A stretch of 64,000 bases of DNA, from assembly GCA_004340125.1 (NCBI GenBank), contig SLUK01000008.1, positions 106,898 to 170,897 of the forward strand, in the 5' to 3' direction. The DNA comes from Harryflintia acetispora. Its GTDB lineage: Bacteria > Bacillota > Clostridia > Oscillospirales > Ruminococcaceae. A program made the translations under genes and the position numbers. This document shows, one piece after another, positions 1-7,308 of the stretch (the first letter of the stretch is position 1; the number at the start of each line of letters is the position of its first letter). The notes beneath the pieces are model-generated. The model did no database searches, had not been told where the DNA came from, and was given only the letters and a program-made list of their open reading frames with translations.

Positions 1-141
1 TGTTAAGTTTTGGTTACTGAGTGCCGCAGCGATGTGGTTCTCCGTGCCTCTTGGCGACGGCATGCGATCCATTGGAAGCAGTCAATGGAGAGGAAAGGGG
101 AAATCGGGACCTCGAGCGGTCGGCGCCAATCGCGAGAAAAT
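1..141. other. Left-edge stretch without a supported gene
   Basis: No open frame here has a ribosome site or recognisable product. The only structure I see is a short inverted repeat at 68-89, with arms TCCATTG and CAATGGA around an 8-base loop and no T-tract. It may be the 3' flank of the minus-strand tRNA fragment that follows. Confidence 0.4.
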
Positions 142-170
142 TGGCGGAGAAGGAGGGATTTGAACCCTCT
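142..170 (-). pseudogene. 3' fragment of a tRNA-Ser gene (T-arm, acceptor 3' strand, CCA)
   Basis: Read on the minus strand this stretch holds a complete T-arm (stem GAGGG/CCCTC around TTCAAAT), then CTTCTCC, the discriminator G and an encoded CCA. That combination resembles tRNA-Ser(GCU). The upstream sequence does not supply the partner acceptor strand (GGAGAAG expected), a D-arm or an anticodon arm, so the gene is truncated. A weaker, inverted T-loop-like and CCA-like sequence sits at 182-206. tRNA 3' ends are common integration sites, so this may be a relic of an integration or deletion. That origin is inference. Confidence 0.55.
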
Positions 171-222
171 TGAAAGTTACCCGCGCTTCGAATCCTTCTT
201 CGCCACTCTTCAAAAAAGAAAG

Positions 223-309
223 TGGCGGAGAGAGTGGGATTCGAACCCACGGCCCTTTCGGGTCACTGGTTTTCAAGACCAGCTCCTTAAACCGCTCGGA
301 CATCTCTCC
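223..309 (-). tRNA. tRNA-Ser(UGA)
   Basis: The minus strand gives an 87-nt class II tRNA. The acceptor stem GGAGAGA pairs with TCTCTCC, followed by G and an encoded CCA. The anticodon stem CTGGT/ACCAG carries the loop CTTGAAA, so the anticodon is TGA. The long variable arm (GTGACCCGAAAGGGCC) is typical of serine tRNAs, and the T-loop is TTCGAAT. It reads UCA-type serine codons. The gene is intact and faces away from recD2. Confidence 0.96.
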
Positions 310-405
310 ATCTACGGCATGTCAGCCAAAATATAATATCACAATTTACCAGCCGTGTCAATAGAATCCATCCAGGAGTTTGTCCGCTTTTCCTCTTTGC
401 GGCGA

Positions 406-434
406 TTGAGTTTCCCTGTAAAATGGTATATACT
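406..434 (+). promoter_or_regulatory. Sigma-A promoter of recD2-comFC
   Basis: TTGAGT at 406-411 and TATACT at 429-434 are separated by 17 bp. The predicted start near 441 leaves a leader of about 47 nt before the recD2 start codon. Confidence 0.65.
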
Positions 435-487
435 AGTTTTGTCAAACTATTGTTCTTTATACAACTTTGTGCGGAAAGGGATTCGGT

Positions 488-2707
488 ATGCAGCAGGAAT
501 TGGAGCAGCTCAAGGGCGAGGTCGAAGGAATCGTCTATTATAACGAGGACACCGGCTTCTCCGTCCTGGATTTCGACGTCGGCGGCGAGCTCGTCTGCGT
601 GATCGGCGAGTTTGCCGACATCAACGAGGGCGAAGGGCTGGTGCTGCACGGCTCCTTTGTGCATCACCCCACCTACGGGCTGCAGTTCAAGGCCGTCGCC
701 TGCGAGCATCAGATGCCCTCCTCCGCCAATGCGATTTTAAAATATCTTTCCTCCGGGGCCATCCGCGGAGTGGGCCCGGTGTTGGCCAAGCGCCTGGTCG
801 AGGCGTTCGGCGAGCGCACCCTCGCCGTCATCGAGCAGCAGCCGGAGCTTCTTCGGCAGGTCAAGGGGATTTCCCCGCAGAAGGCCGACAAGATTTACGA
901 GGAATTCCAGCACATCCACGGACTGCGCGCGGTGATGCTCTACCTTTCAAGGTTCGGGATCTCCCCCTCGGACGCGGTCAAGATCTGGAAGCGCTGGGGC
1001 CTTTCGACCCAGGAGACCATCGGCAAGAACCCCTACGAGCTGTGCTGCGAGGAGATCGGGCTGCCCTTCCAAAAGGCCGACGAGATCGCCGGAGAGCTGG
1101 AGTTCGACGCCGAGAGCCCCGAGCGGCTGCTCGCCGGGATCGAATATGTGCTGCGGGAGAATCTGCTTTCGGGGCACACCTGCCTGCCGCGGGACAAGCT
1201 GGCCAGCGTCGCCTGCCAGGTACTTGACTGCGACGTGTCGCTCTGCGAGTGGGCGATCAGCCGCTCGATCGAGGAGGAGCGCCTGATTTCCTGCCCCTTA
1301 AACGGGCGGGAATACGTCTACCAGCCGCCCTTCTTCCTAGCCGAGCGCAACATCGCCTCCCGCCTCTCCCTCATGAAGCTCAGCGAATACGCCCCGGATA
1401 TCGACTTTGACGCCGAGATCGACCAGCTCGAACGCGAACAGGGGCTCACCTTCGCCGCGCTCCAGCGCGAGGCGATCCGTTCGGCGCTCTGTCACAGCAT
1501 CTCAATCCTGACCGGCGGCCCCGGCACCGGAAAAACCACCACCTTAAACGCCATCATCACCCTCTTCGAGGGGCAGCGCCAGAAGGTGGCCCTCGCGGCC
1601 CCCACCGGCCGGGCCGCCAAGCGCATGAGCGACATGACCGGGCGGGAGGCCAAGACCATCCACCGGCTGTTGGAGGTGGACCCCCAGGACATGCAGCGGA
1701 GCAAGTTCCGCCACAATGAGCGCAACACCCTCGGGTACGACGTGATCATCCTCGACGAGGTGTCGATGGTGGACACTCTGCTTTTCGACTCGCTCCTGCG
1801 GGCGATGAAGCTCTCCTGCCGCCTGGTGCTGGTCGGGGATGCCGACCAGCTGCCCAGCGTGAGCGCCGGGAACATCCTCTACGACCTGATCGCCAGCGGG
1901 CAGGTCCCGGTGGTCAAGCTGACTGAAATCTTCCGCCAGGCGCGCAGCAGCCTGATCGTGGTCAATGCCCACAAGATCGTGCTCGGCGAGGCGCCGGACC
2001 TCTCCAAAAAGGACAACGACTTCTTCTTCCTCCCCCGCCAGTCCGACGCCCTGTCGCTCCAGACGGTGGGGGAACTCATGCACACCCGGCTCCCCAAGGC
2101 CTACGGCTATTCCCCGCTGTGGGACATCCAGGTCATCGCCCCGACCCGGGTGGGGGCGCTCGGCACCGCCGCGCTCAATGCGCATTTGCAGACGCTGCTC
2201 AACCCCGCCTCACCCGATAAGCGGGAAGCCACCTTCATGGGGACCGTCTTCCGGGAGGGGGACAAGGTGATGCAGATACGCAACAACTACGACATCCCCT
2301 ACACCCGGGACGACGAGAGCAAGAACACCGGCGTCTTCAACGGCGATATCGGCGTGATCGAAACCATCGACCGGGCCAGCCGCACCCTCTTCATCCGCTA
2401 TGAGGACCGCCTGGCCGAGTACAGCTTCGAGCTGCTCGAACAGCTCGAGCTGGCCTATGCCATCACGGTGCACAAAAGCCAGGGCAGCGAATTCGAGGCG
2501 GTCATCCTGCCGCTGATGAACTACCGCTCCAAGATGTATTACCGCAACCTGCTCTATACCGCGGTCACCCGGGCCAAGCGCCTGCTGGTCCTGGTCGGGA
2601 GCGCCTCGGCGGTGGGGTATATGGTGGAAAATAACCTGCGCACCGTGCGCTACACCGGGCTTTGCGACTTCCTGCGCGACGGGAGCCCCGCCGGTATCGG
2701 CCTTTGA
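488..2707 (+). CDS. recD2: RecD2-type ATP-dependent DNA helicase (SF1B)
   Basis: A 739-residue RecD-like 5'-3' helicase of the type found without RecBC. An N-terminal OB-like and helix-hairpin-helix region (GVGPVLAKRLVEAFG) precedes the motor. Walker A is GGPGTGKTT near residue 342, Walker B is LDEVSMVD near 424, and GDADQLPSV follows. The C-terminal motifs are AITVHKSQGSEF and YTAVTRAKRL. The start is the ATG at 488, because GGAAAGGG lies 7 nt upstream; an upstream in-frame ATG at 467 has no ribosome site. Its role is DNA repair and recombination in the cytoplasm. comFC follows 15 nt downstream, probably in the same transcript. Confidence 0.95.
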   Translation: MQQELEQLKGEVEGIVYYNEDTGFSVLDFDVGGELVCVIGEFADINEGEGLVLHGSFVHHPTYGLQFKAVACEHQMPSSANAILKYLSSGAIRGVGPVLAKRLVEAFGERTLAVIEQQPELLRQVKGISPQKADKIYEEFQHIHGLRAVMLYLSRFGISPSDAVKIWKRWGLSTQETIGKNPYELCCEEIGLPFQKADEIAGELEFDAESPERLLAGIEYVLRENLLSGHTCLPRDKLASVACQVLDCDVSLCEWAISRSIEEERLISCPLNGREYVYQPPFFLAERNIASRLSLMKLSEYAPDIDFDAEIDQLEREQGLTFAALQREAIRSALCHSISILTGGPGTGKTTTLNAIITLFEGQRQKVALAAPTGRAAKRMSDMTGREAKTIHRLLEVDPQDMQRSKFRHNERNTLGYDVIILDEVSMVDTLLFDSLLRAMKLSCRLVLVGDADQLPSVSAGNILYDLIASGQVPVVKLTEIFRQARSSLIVVNAHKIVLGEAPDLSKKDNDFFFLPRQSDALSLQTVGELMHTRLPKAYGYSPLWDIQVIAPTRVGALGTAALNAHLQTLLNPASPDKREATFMGTVFREGDKVMQIRNNYDIPYTRDDESKNTGVFNGDIGVIETIDRASRTLFIRYEDRLAEYSFELLEQLELAYAITVHKSQGSEFEAVILPLMNYRSKMYYRNLLYTAVTRAKRLLVLVGSASAVGYMVENNLRTVRYTGLCDFLRDGSPAGIGL

Positions 2708-2722
2708 TGATGGGAGGTCCGC

Positions 2723-3406
2723 ATGGATATTTTAAAACGGATCGGCGCGATATTTTACCCGCCAAGGTGTATCTTCTGCTCCCGGGTGGTACACTATAAC
2801 GAAACCTGTTGCCCGGATTGCAAAGCCCGGCTGCCGCAAGGCAGCGAGCCCTTCTTTCCCGAGGAGAACAGCTGCCTTTCGGGTTGCTGCGCGCCCTTTT
2901 TCTACAAAGGGGTGGTGCGCGAGCGGCTGATTTCCTTCAAGTCGGTGCGCCACCGCGAGCTCGGCCACGCCTTCGCCCTGCTGGCCGCCCCGGGAGTCAA
3001 GGCGGCGCTCGGGGAAACGCGCCCGCTGGTCTGCTGCGTGCCGAATTTTGAGCCGGAGCAGCGGCGCGTCTACAACCCCGCCCGGGTCTTTGGCCGGGCA
3101 CTGGCAAAGGAACTCGGGCTCCCCTTCGAGGGGGCGCTGCTGATCCAGACCCGCAAAAAGCAAGCACAGCATATGCTCTCCGCCCGGGAGCGGCTGCATA
3201 ACGTCGAGGACCTTTTCGCCGTCGCGCTGCCCGAGCTTAGCGAGGGGCGGGACATCCTGCTTTGCGACGACATCATCACCACCGGCGCGACCCTAAATGC
3301 CTGCGCGAAGGCGCTCCTGCAAGCGGGCGCCCATCGGGTTTTCGGCGCCGGATGCGCGCGCTCCGGGCAGAGTGCCAATTTGCACGACGGTGAGAAATCC
3401 GGTTGA
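2723..3406 (+). CDS. comFC: ComFC-family phosphoribosyltransferase-like protein
   Basis: A 227-residue protein with an N-terminal zinc ribbon (C16xxC19 and C30xxC33) and a C-terminal PRTase fold carrying LLCDDIITTGAT, the usual PRPP-loop signature. ComFC proteins support DNA uptake and related DNA transactions; the exact biochemistry is not fixed by sequence. GGGAGG lies 6 nt before the ATG. The stop codon overlaps the -35 box of the next gene, so transcription of the two is adjacent but separable. Confidence 0.88.
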   Translation: MDILKRIGAIFYPPRCIFCSRVVHYNETCCPDCKARLPQGSEPFFPEENSCLSGCCAPFFYKGVVRERLISFKSVRHRELGHAFALLAAPGVKAALGETRPLVCCVPNFEPEQRRVYNPARVFGRALAKELGLPFEGALLIQTRKKQAQHMLSARERLHNVEDLFAVALPELSEGRDILLCDDIITTGATLNACAKALLQAGAHRVFGAGCARSGQSANLHDGEKSG

Positions 3407-3431
3407 ACATTGGCACAATATGGTGTATACT
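3403..3431 (+). promoter_or_regulatory. Sigma-A promoter of the mreB-like gene
   Basis: TTGAAC at 3403-3408 and TATACT at 3426-3431 are separated by 17 bp. The -35 hexamer overlaps the comFC stop codon, giving the downstream gene its own promoter. Confidence 0.75.
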
Positions 3432-3480
3432 GTTCATATTGGGACGGGAACGGCCCGTTCATTTTTCTCTGGAGGTAATT

Positions 3481-4497
3481 ATGGCTTCGATCGACATTGG
3501 AATCGACCTCGGCACCGCAACGGTGCTGGTTTATGTGGGAAATAAGGGAATCGTGCTCAAGGAGCCAAGCGTGGTCGCGGTCAACGTGAACACCGGTGAA
3601 ATCCTCTCGGTGGGCGAGGAGGCCTACCAGATGATTGGGCGCACGCCCAACAACATCCGGGCCATCCGACCGCTCGAGGACGGGGTGATCTCGGATTACG
3701 ACACCACCGAGCAGATGATCAAATACTTCCTCAAAAAGGTCAGCAGCGGCGCCATGCTGCGCCCGCGCGTTTCGATCTGCGTCCCCTCGGGGATCACCGA
3801 GGTCGAGTCCAACGCGGTGGTGGACGCGGCCGTGTCGGCCGGCGCGCGCAAGGTCTATCTCATCGAGGAGCCGGTCGCCGCGGCCATCGGCGCAGGGATC
3901 GACATCACCAAGCCCAACGGCATCCTGATCGTGGACGTGGGCGGGGGGACCTGCGACATCGCCATGCTCTCCCTGTCCGGGATCGTGTCCAAGACCTCGA
4001 TCAAGATCGCCGGCAACAAGTTCGACGAGGCGATCATCCGGCACATCCGCAACAGCTACAACATCCTCATCGGCGAGCGCACCGCCGAGATGATCAAGCA
4101 GGAGATCGCCAACGTCTTCGTGGCCGACCCCAACGTGACCGCCACCATCAAGGGGCGCAACCTGGTCAACGGCCTGCCGCAGAAGCTGGAGATTTCCCAG
4201 GCCGACCTGTACGCGCCGCTCCACGAGCTGGCCATGCAGATCGTGCGCTCGATCCAGCAGGTTCTCGAGCACACCCCGCCCGAGCTGGTGGGCGACGTGC
4301 ACGTCAACGGCGTGCTGATGACCGGAGGCGGCTCGCTCATCCAGGGGCTCGACGAGCTGATCGAGGACACTTTGCACATCAAGGCGCGGATCGCCGAAAA
4401 CCCGGTCGAGTGCGTGGCCATCGGCACCGGCAAGAGCTTCGCCTTCCTCGGCGAGCTGCAGGACGGCTTTGTCGGCGCGCCGACCCACAAGCACTGA
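3481..4497 (+). CDS. mreB: MreB/Mbl-type actin-like cell-shape protein
   Basis: A 338-residue bacterial actin. The nucleotide-binding motifs are visible in order: phosphate-1 DIGIDLGTATVLVYV at the N-terminus, phosphate-2 VDVGGGTCDIAML near residue 150, and the adenosine motif MTGGGSLIQGL near 280. MreB-family filaments guide lateral wall synthesis under the membrane. The start is the ATG behind TGGAGG; upstream in-frame codons would overlap the promoter. No mreC or mreD is adjacent, so this is a solitary copy like Mbl or MreBH. Which paralog it is cannot be settled here. A strong terminator follows. Confidence 0.9.
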   Translation: MASIDIGIDLGTATVLVYVGNKGIVLKEPSVVAVNVNTGEILSVGEEAYQMIGRTPNNIRAIRPLEDGVISDYDTTEQMIKYFLKKVSSGAMLRPRVSICVPSGITEVESNAVVDAAVSAGARKVYLIEEPVAAAIGAGIDITKPNGILIVDVGGGTCDIAMLSLSGIVSKTSIKIAGNKFDEAIIRHIRNSYNILIGERTAEMIKQEIANVFVADPNVTATIKGRNLVNGLPQKLEISQADLYAPLHELAMQIVRSIQQVLEHTPPELVGDVHVNGVLMTGGGSLIQGLDELIEDTLHIKARIAENPVECVAIGTGKSFAFLGELQDGFVGAPTHKH

Positions 4498-4526
4498 ATA
4501 CGGGGCACATACTTTCTAAAAATCAA

Positions 4527-4570
4527 ATTTGCAGGCCGTTGGCTTTCTCAACGGCCTGCAAATCTTTTTT
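4527..4570 (+). terminator. Bidirectional intrinsic terminator
   Basis: A 15-bp stem (ATTTGCAGGCCGTTG with its complement) around GCTTTCT is followed by CTTTTTT. On the minus strand GATTTTTAG follows, so it can also end the convergent methyltransferase transcript. Confidence 0.9.
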
Positions 4571-5087
4571 AAAGGTACCGCCTCACCCGCTTCATATAGT
4601 CCAGATAGGCAGCCCCGAACTTTTTCTTGCACCATCTCTCCTCCGAGCGGATGATCCAGTGCGCCGAAATCTGGAATACGAGCAGGGACAGAAGCAGCGG
4701 CAGGGAGCGCGTAAAAATGACGCAGCCCAGAAAATAAATGAAATACCCGACATACATCGGATTGCGGGATACCCGGTAAATGCCGCCCGTGTTTAGTCCA
4801 TCTTGGCCAGGCCGGGCAAACTGGACGGTGGATACGGCCAAAACGGCAACGCCCAGAAGATAGACGGCAAGGCCGGTAAAAAATTCCGGCTTCCCGGCTT
4901 GCACCTTCAAAGTCAGCGGATAGAGGATCAAAACGGCGTTTGAGATTTCATAAAACCAGAAGGCGGTCTTCTCCCCGCCTTCCAGCGGGGCAAAATGAGC
5001 GGCGCTGCGCAGTGCCTCCTGATTCATTATCCCGAGCAAACCGAACCTGATGAGAAAAAGCGGGACGATCAGCAAAAACGCATTCAC
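4569..5087 (-). CDS. Isoprenylcysteine methyltransferase-like membrane protein (ICMT/PEMT family)
   Basis: A 172-residue integral membrane protein with about four or five hydrophobic helices. The family signature GIYRVSRNPMYVGYF and the C-terminal EERWCKKKFGAAYLDY motif place it with ICMT-like SAM-dependent methyltransferases. In bacteria the substrates of this family are mostly unknown lipids or small molecules. The start is GTG with GGGAGG 8 nt upstream. It is a single-gene transcript from its own promoter. Confidence 0.8.
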   Translation of the reverse strand: MNAFLLIVPLFLIRFGLLGIMNQEALRSAAHFAPLEGGEKTAFWFYEISNAVLILYPLTLKVQAGKPEFFTGLAVYLLGVAVLAVSTVQFARPGQDGLNTGGIYRVSRNPMYVGYFIYFLGCVIFTRSLPLLLSLLVFQISAHWIIRSEERWCKKKFGAAYLDYMKRVRRYL

Positions 5088-5112
5088 GCAGGCCGCCTCC
5101 CTTCTTCTCTAT

Positions 5113-5141
5113 ACTCTAAATTCACACGGGCGGCCTGTCAA
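5113..5141 (-). promoter_or_regulatory. Sigma-A promoter of the ICMT-like gene
   Basis: On the minus strand TTGACA (5141-5136) and TAGAGT (5118-5113) are separated by 17 bp. Confidence 0.65.
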
Positions 5142-5172
5142 GCCGACCGCGATAAATTTTTTAAATTTCCTC

Positions 5173-5203
5173 TTGACTCTCCCCTTAGGGGAGGCTGTAG
5201 GAT
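5173..5203 (+). promoter_or_regulatory. MerR-type promoter with 19-bp spacer and operator dyad
   Basis: TTGACT (5173-5178) and TAGGAT (5198-5203) are separated by 19 bp, the stretched spacing that MerR-family activators correct. The spacer contains the dyad CTCCCC TTA GGGGAG (5179-5193), the likely operator. This points to autoregulation of the downstream merR gene. Confidence 0.8.
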
Positions 5204-5225
5204 GGTTTCACAAGGAGGGAGCAGA

Positions 5226-6032
5226 ATGTACCGGATCGGAGAATTTTCCAAAATGAGCAAGACCACCATCAAGACCCTGCGCTATTACGACGAGGCGGGG
5301 CTGCTGCGGCCCGCATGCACCGACCCGGCGACGGGTTACCGGCTCTACACCACCGATCAGCTGGTGAGGCTTCACCGCATCCAGGCGCTGCGCCAGGTCG
5401 GGCTGTCCATCGACGAAGTGCGCCTGATTTTGCAGGGGTCCTCGCAGGAGCCCTTCCTGCAACGGCGGCGTGCCCAGCTCACGCGGGAACTTTCGGCCGG
5501 CGAGGACATGCTCTCCCGAGTTGAATTCATGCTAACCAACGAGGAGGATTTTTTCATGAACTATCAAGCCATCATCAAGGAACTGCCCGAGTGTATCGTC
5601 TACTCCAAGCGCATGACCATCCCCAGCTACGACTCCTACTTTTCGGTCATCCCCGCCATCGGCGAACAGGTTTCCGCGAAGTATCCCGACCTGCGCTGCA
5701 CCACGCCGGAATATTGCTACGTCGTCTACCTCGACGGCGAGTACCGCGAGCGGGACATCAACCTCGAATTCTGTGAGGCGGTCGATCAGCTGAAGGAGGA
5801 TTTCGAGGACATCCACTTTAAGAAGATCGCGCCGGTCACCGCCGTCTCGGTGATGCACAAGGGCCCCTATGCTGGGCTCTCGCAGGCCTATGCCTTCGCC
5901 ATGCGCTGGATGGAGGAGAACGGCTACACCCCGACTGAGAACCCGCGGGAGAGCTACATCGACGGGATCTGGAACAAGGAGCAGGAGGCCGACTGGCTCA
6001 CCGAGCTGCAGTTCCCCATCCAGAAGAAATAA
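5226..6032 (+). CDS. MerR-family regulator with GyrI-like effector domain
   Basis: A 268-residue BmrR-like protein. Residues 1-70 form the winged-helix MerR domain (YRIGEFSKMSKTTIKTLRYY, then GLLRP and GYRLY). A coiled-coil dimerisation helix follows, and the C-terminal half resembles GyrI/AraC effector-binding domains that bind hydrophobic or cationic drugs. AAGGAGGG precedes the ATG. No efflux pump gene is adjacent, so the target may be itself or a distant gene. The 19-bp-spacer promoter with dyad immediately upstream supports autoregulation. Confidence 0.88.
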   Translation: MYRIGEFSKMSKTTIKTLRYYDEAGLLRPACTDPATGYRLYTTDQLVRLHRIQALRQVGLSIDEVRLILQGSSQEPFLQRRRAQLTRELSAGEDMLSRVEFMLTNEEDFFMNYQAIIKELPECIVYSKRMTIPSYDSYFSVIPAIGEQVSAKYPDLRCTTPEYCYVVYLDGEYRERDINLEFCEAVDQLKEDFEDIHFKKIAPVTAVSVMHKGPYAGLSQAYAFAMRWMEENGYTPTENPRESYIDGIWNKEQEADWLTELQFPIQKK

Positions 6033-6039
6033 CCGAAAG

Positions 6040-6080
6040 CAAGCGGGCTGTAGATTTTCTCTACAGCCCGCTTGTTTTAT
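6040..6080 (+). terminator. Intrinsic terminator after the merR gene (also serves the opposing gene)
   Basis: A 15-bp stem (CAAGCGGGCTGTAGA and complement) with loop TTTTC, followed by TTTTATTTG. It lies between two convergent genes and overlaps the end of the SLH gene. Confidence 0.9.
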
Positions 6081-6979
6081 TTGTTCACATATTTGTAGAG
6101 CTGCCAGAGCAGGCTGCAGGCGTATCCGCGGTCGAGCGCCTGCGTGGGATAGGCGTTCCCGTCGTAGAGGTCGAGGATTCCGTAAGCCGAAAGATTCACA
6201 TAGCTCTCCAGCGCCCAGCTCGGGATGGTGTCCCGGTCCCCGATCTGCAGGTTGTATTTGAGGATGTCCCCGATCTGCGCCGCGCGCTCGCACAGCACCA
6301 CCGCCTCGGCCCTGGTGGGCACCGTCTCGGTGTCGAAGGCCTCCTCGGTCACGATCCCGCACTCGATCGCGCGGCTGAGATAGGGCTTGAGCCAGAGCGG
6401 GATGGCGCCGTCATTCTGCAGCCCGGTGTTGACGCAGGGGGTGAGGCCCTGGTCCTTTCCGAGTGCCGCCAGGAGCATGACGACATACTCCCCGCGGCTG
6501 ACCTGGCGCTGCGGATAAAAGAGCAGGTGCTCCCCCACCTGCTCGCCGCCGAGCACCCCGGCCTGGGCGAGCTTGATGGCGCTGTACTCATAGGGGTGGC
6601 GGTCCATGTCGGCAAAGTAGGGCGCGCCGCTCCCGCGCCGGATGGAAATTGCCGCGACCGCCTCGTTCGAGCGGTTTCCGTACCGGTCCATCGCCTGCGC
6701 GCTGAAGCTGTCCTCGCCCCGCTGCCCGGGATAGGGGGTATAGACGAAGCTGGTCCCGTCAAAGGCAACCGAGCCCTTTTTCGGCGGCTGGCAGACTAAT
6801 ATCTCGACCTCGTCCCCCTCGGGGTCGAAGGCCGACAGGTTGCCGTAAACCGGTACGTTTTCAATTGTTTCATAGAGCGCCCCCTGCAGCCGCGGGGCCC
6901 CGTTATAAACGCTTGCGGCCGGCTGTTCGGTCATGAGGCAGAGGCCCAGGGCGCACAGTAAGGACCAAATTTTTTTCAT
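6077..6979 (-). CDS. Secreted SLH-domain surface protein with cadherin/Ig-like module
   Basis: A 300-residue exported protein. A signal peptide (residues 1-23) is followed by a tandem-cadherin/Big-like fold with DPEGDEVEI and TPYPGQRGEDSF (about 45-115). S-layer homology motifs occupy the rest, with alternating aromatic and TRAEA-type repeats (about 120-300). SLH domains tether proteins to pyruvylated wall polymers. GGAGAAACGGCGAA precedes the ATG. I see no strong promoter of its own. The invertible promoter at 7191-7219 currently points toward it but must cross a perfect hairpin at 7100-7126. Confidence 0.8.
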   Translation of the reverse strand: MKKIWSLLCALGLCLMTEQPAASVYNGAPRLQGALYETIENVPVYGNLSAFDPEGDEVEILVCQPPKKGSVAFDGTSFVYTPYPGQRGEDSFSAQAMDRYGNRSNEAVAAISIRRGSGAPYFADMDRHPYEYSAIKLAQAGVLGGEQVGEHLLFYPQRQVSRGEYVVMLLAALGKDQGLTPCVNTGLQNDGAIPLWLKPYLSRAIECGIVTEEAFDTETVPTRAEAVVLCERAAQIGDILKYNLQIGDRDTIPSWALESYVNLSAYGILDLYDGNAYPTQALDRGYACSLLWQLYKYVNK

Positions 6980-7099
6980 TTCGCCGTTTCTCCTATTACA
7001 AAAAGAATCGGTATTAGTTTATTCCCGCAACGCCGGTTCATAAGTAAGGATTTTTGGATAACTTCTTTCCAAAAGCTGTGCGGCTTTGCAAATGAAAAC

Positions 7100-7285
7100 G
7101 ACCGCAAGAAACGATTTCTTGCGGTCGTAATTTTCTTTTATTGATCTTTTGAAAGGGCCAAACCCGTTCGACTGCCCCCTCTTTATTCCAATTATATCCT
7201 GTCCTTCCGCTATTTTCAAGGGAAACTTCTCTTTTTCACCCTCTTCCCCACCGGCCGCGACCAACAGAAATCGTTGCTATAGGTC
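7100..7285 (+). promoter_or_regulatory. Putative invertible promoter element A (186 bp)
   Basis: Bounded by 27-bp inverted sites at 7100-7126 and 7259-7285. The left site is arm GACCGCAAGA, core AACGATT, arm TCTTGCGGTC. The right site, read on the minus strand, is arm GACCTATAGC, core AACGATT, arm TCTGTTGGTC. The cores are identical. Between them is one minus-strand promoter. The downstream GLUG gene starts 24 bp after the element with an AAGGAGGG ribosome site and no other promoter. The layout matches recombinase-inverted promoters; inversion itself is inferred. Confidence 0.75.
7191..7219 (-). promoter_or_regulatory. Sigma-A promoter inside element A, pointing away from the GLUG gene
   Basis: On the minus strand TTGAAA (7219-7214) and TATAAT (7196-7191) are separated by 17 bp. 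In this orientation it transcribes toward the left hairpin; after inversion it would drive the gene at 7309. Confidence 0.85.
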
Positions 7286-7308
7286 TTATTGTATAAGGAG
7301 GGTTTTCC

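Noticed and set aside
3070..4494. Long minus-strand frame (474 codons) over comFC and mreB
   Set aside because: It is antisense to two well-supported genes, has no ribosome site and is rich in His/Asp/Gly/Val as expected from reading GC-rich codons backwards. The same applies to 7216-8514, 12769-14061, 15387-16862, 27252-28310, 30042-31757 and 58106-59602.
7100..7126. Integron attC-like sites
   Set aside because: The GTTAGC/GCTAAC arms loosely recall attC, but the RYYYAAC/GTTRRRY boxes do not fit, the sites come in inverted pairs and no integrase or cassette array is present.
7100..7285. MITE or insertion-sequence remnant explanation for the four elements
   Set aside because: Transposon ends need constant terminal sequences. 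Here the cores and inner arms differ between loci but match within each pair, and no flanking target duplication is visible.
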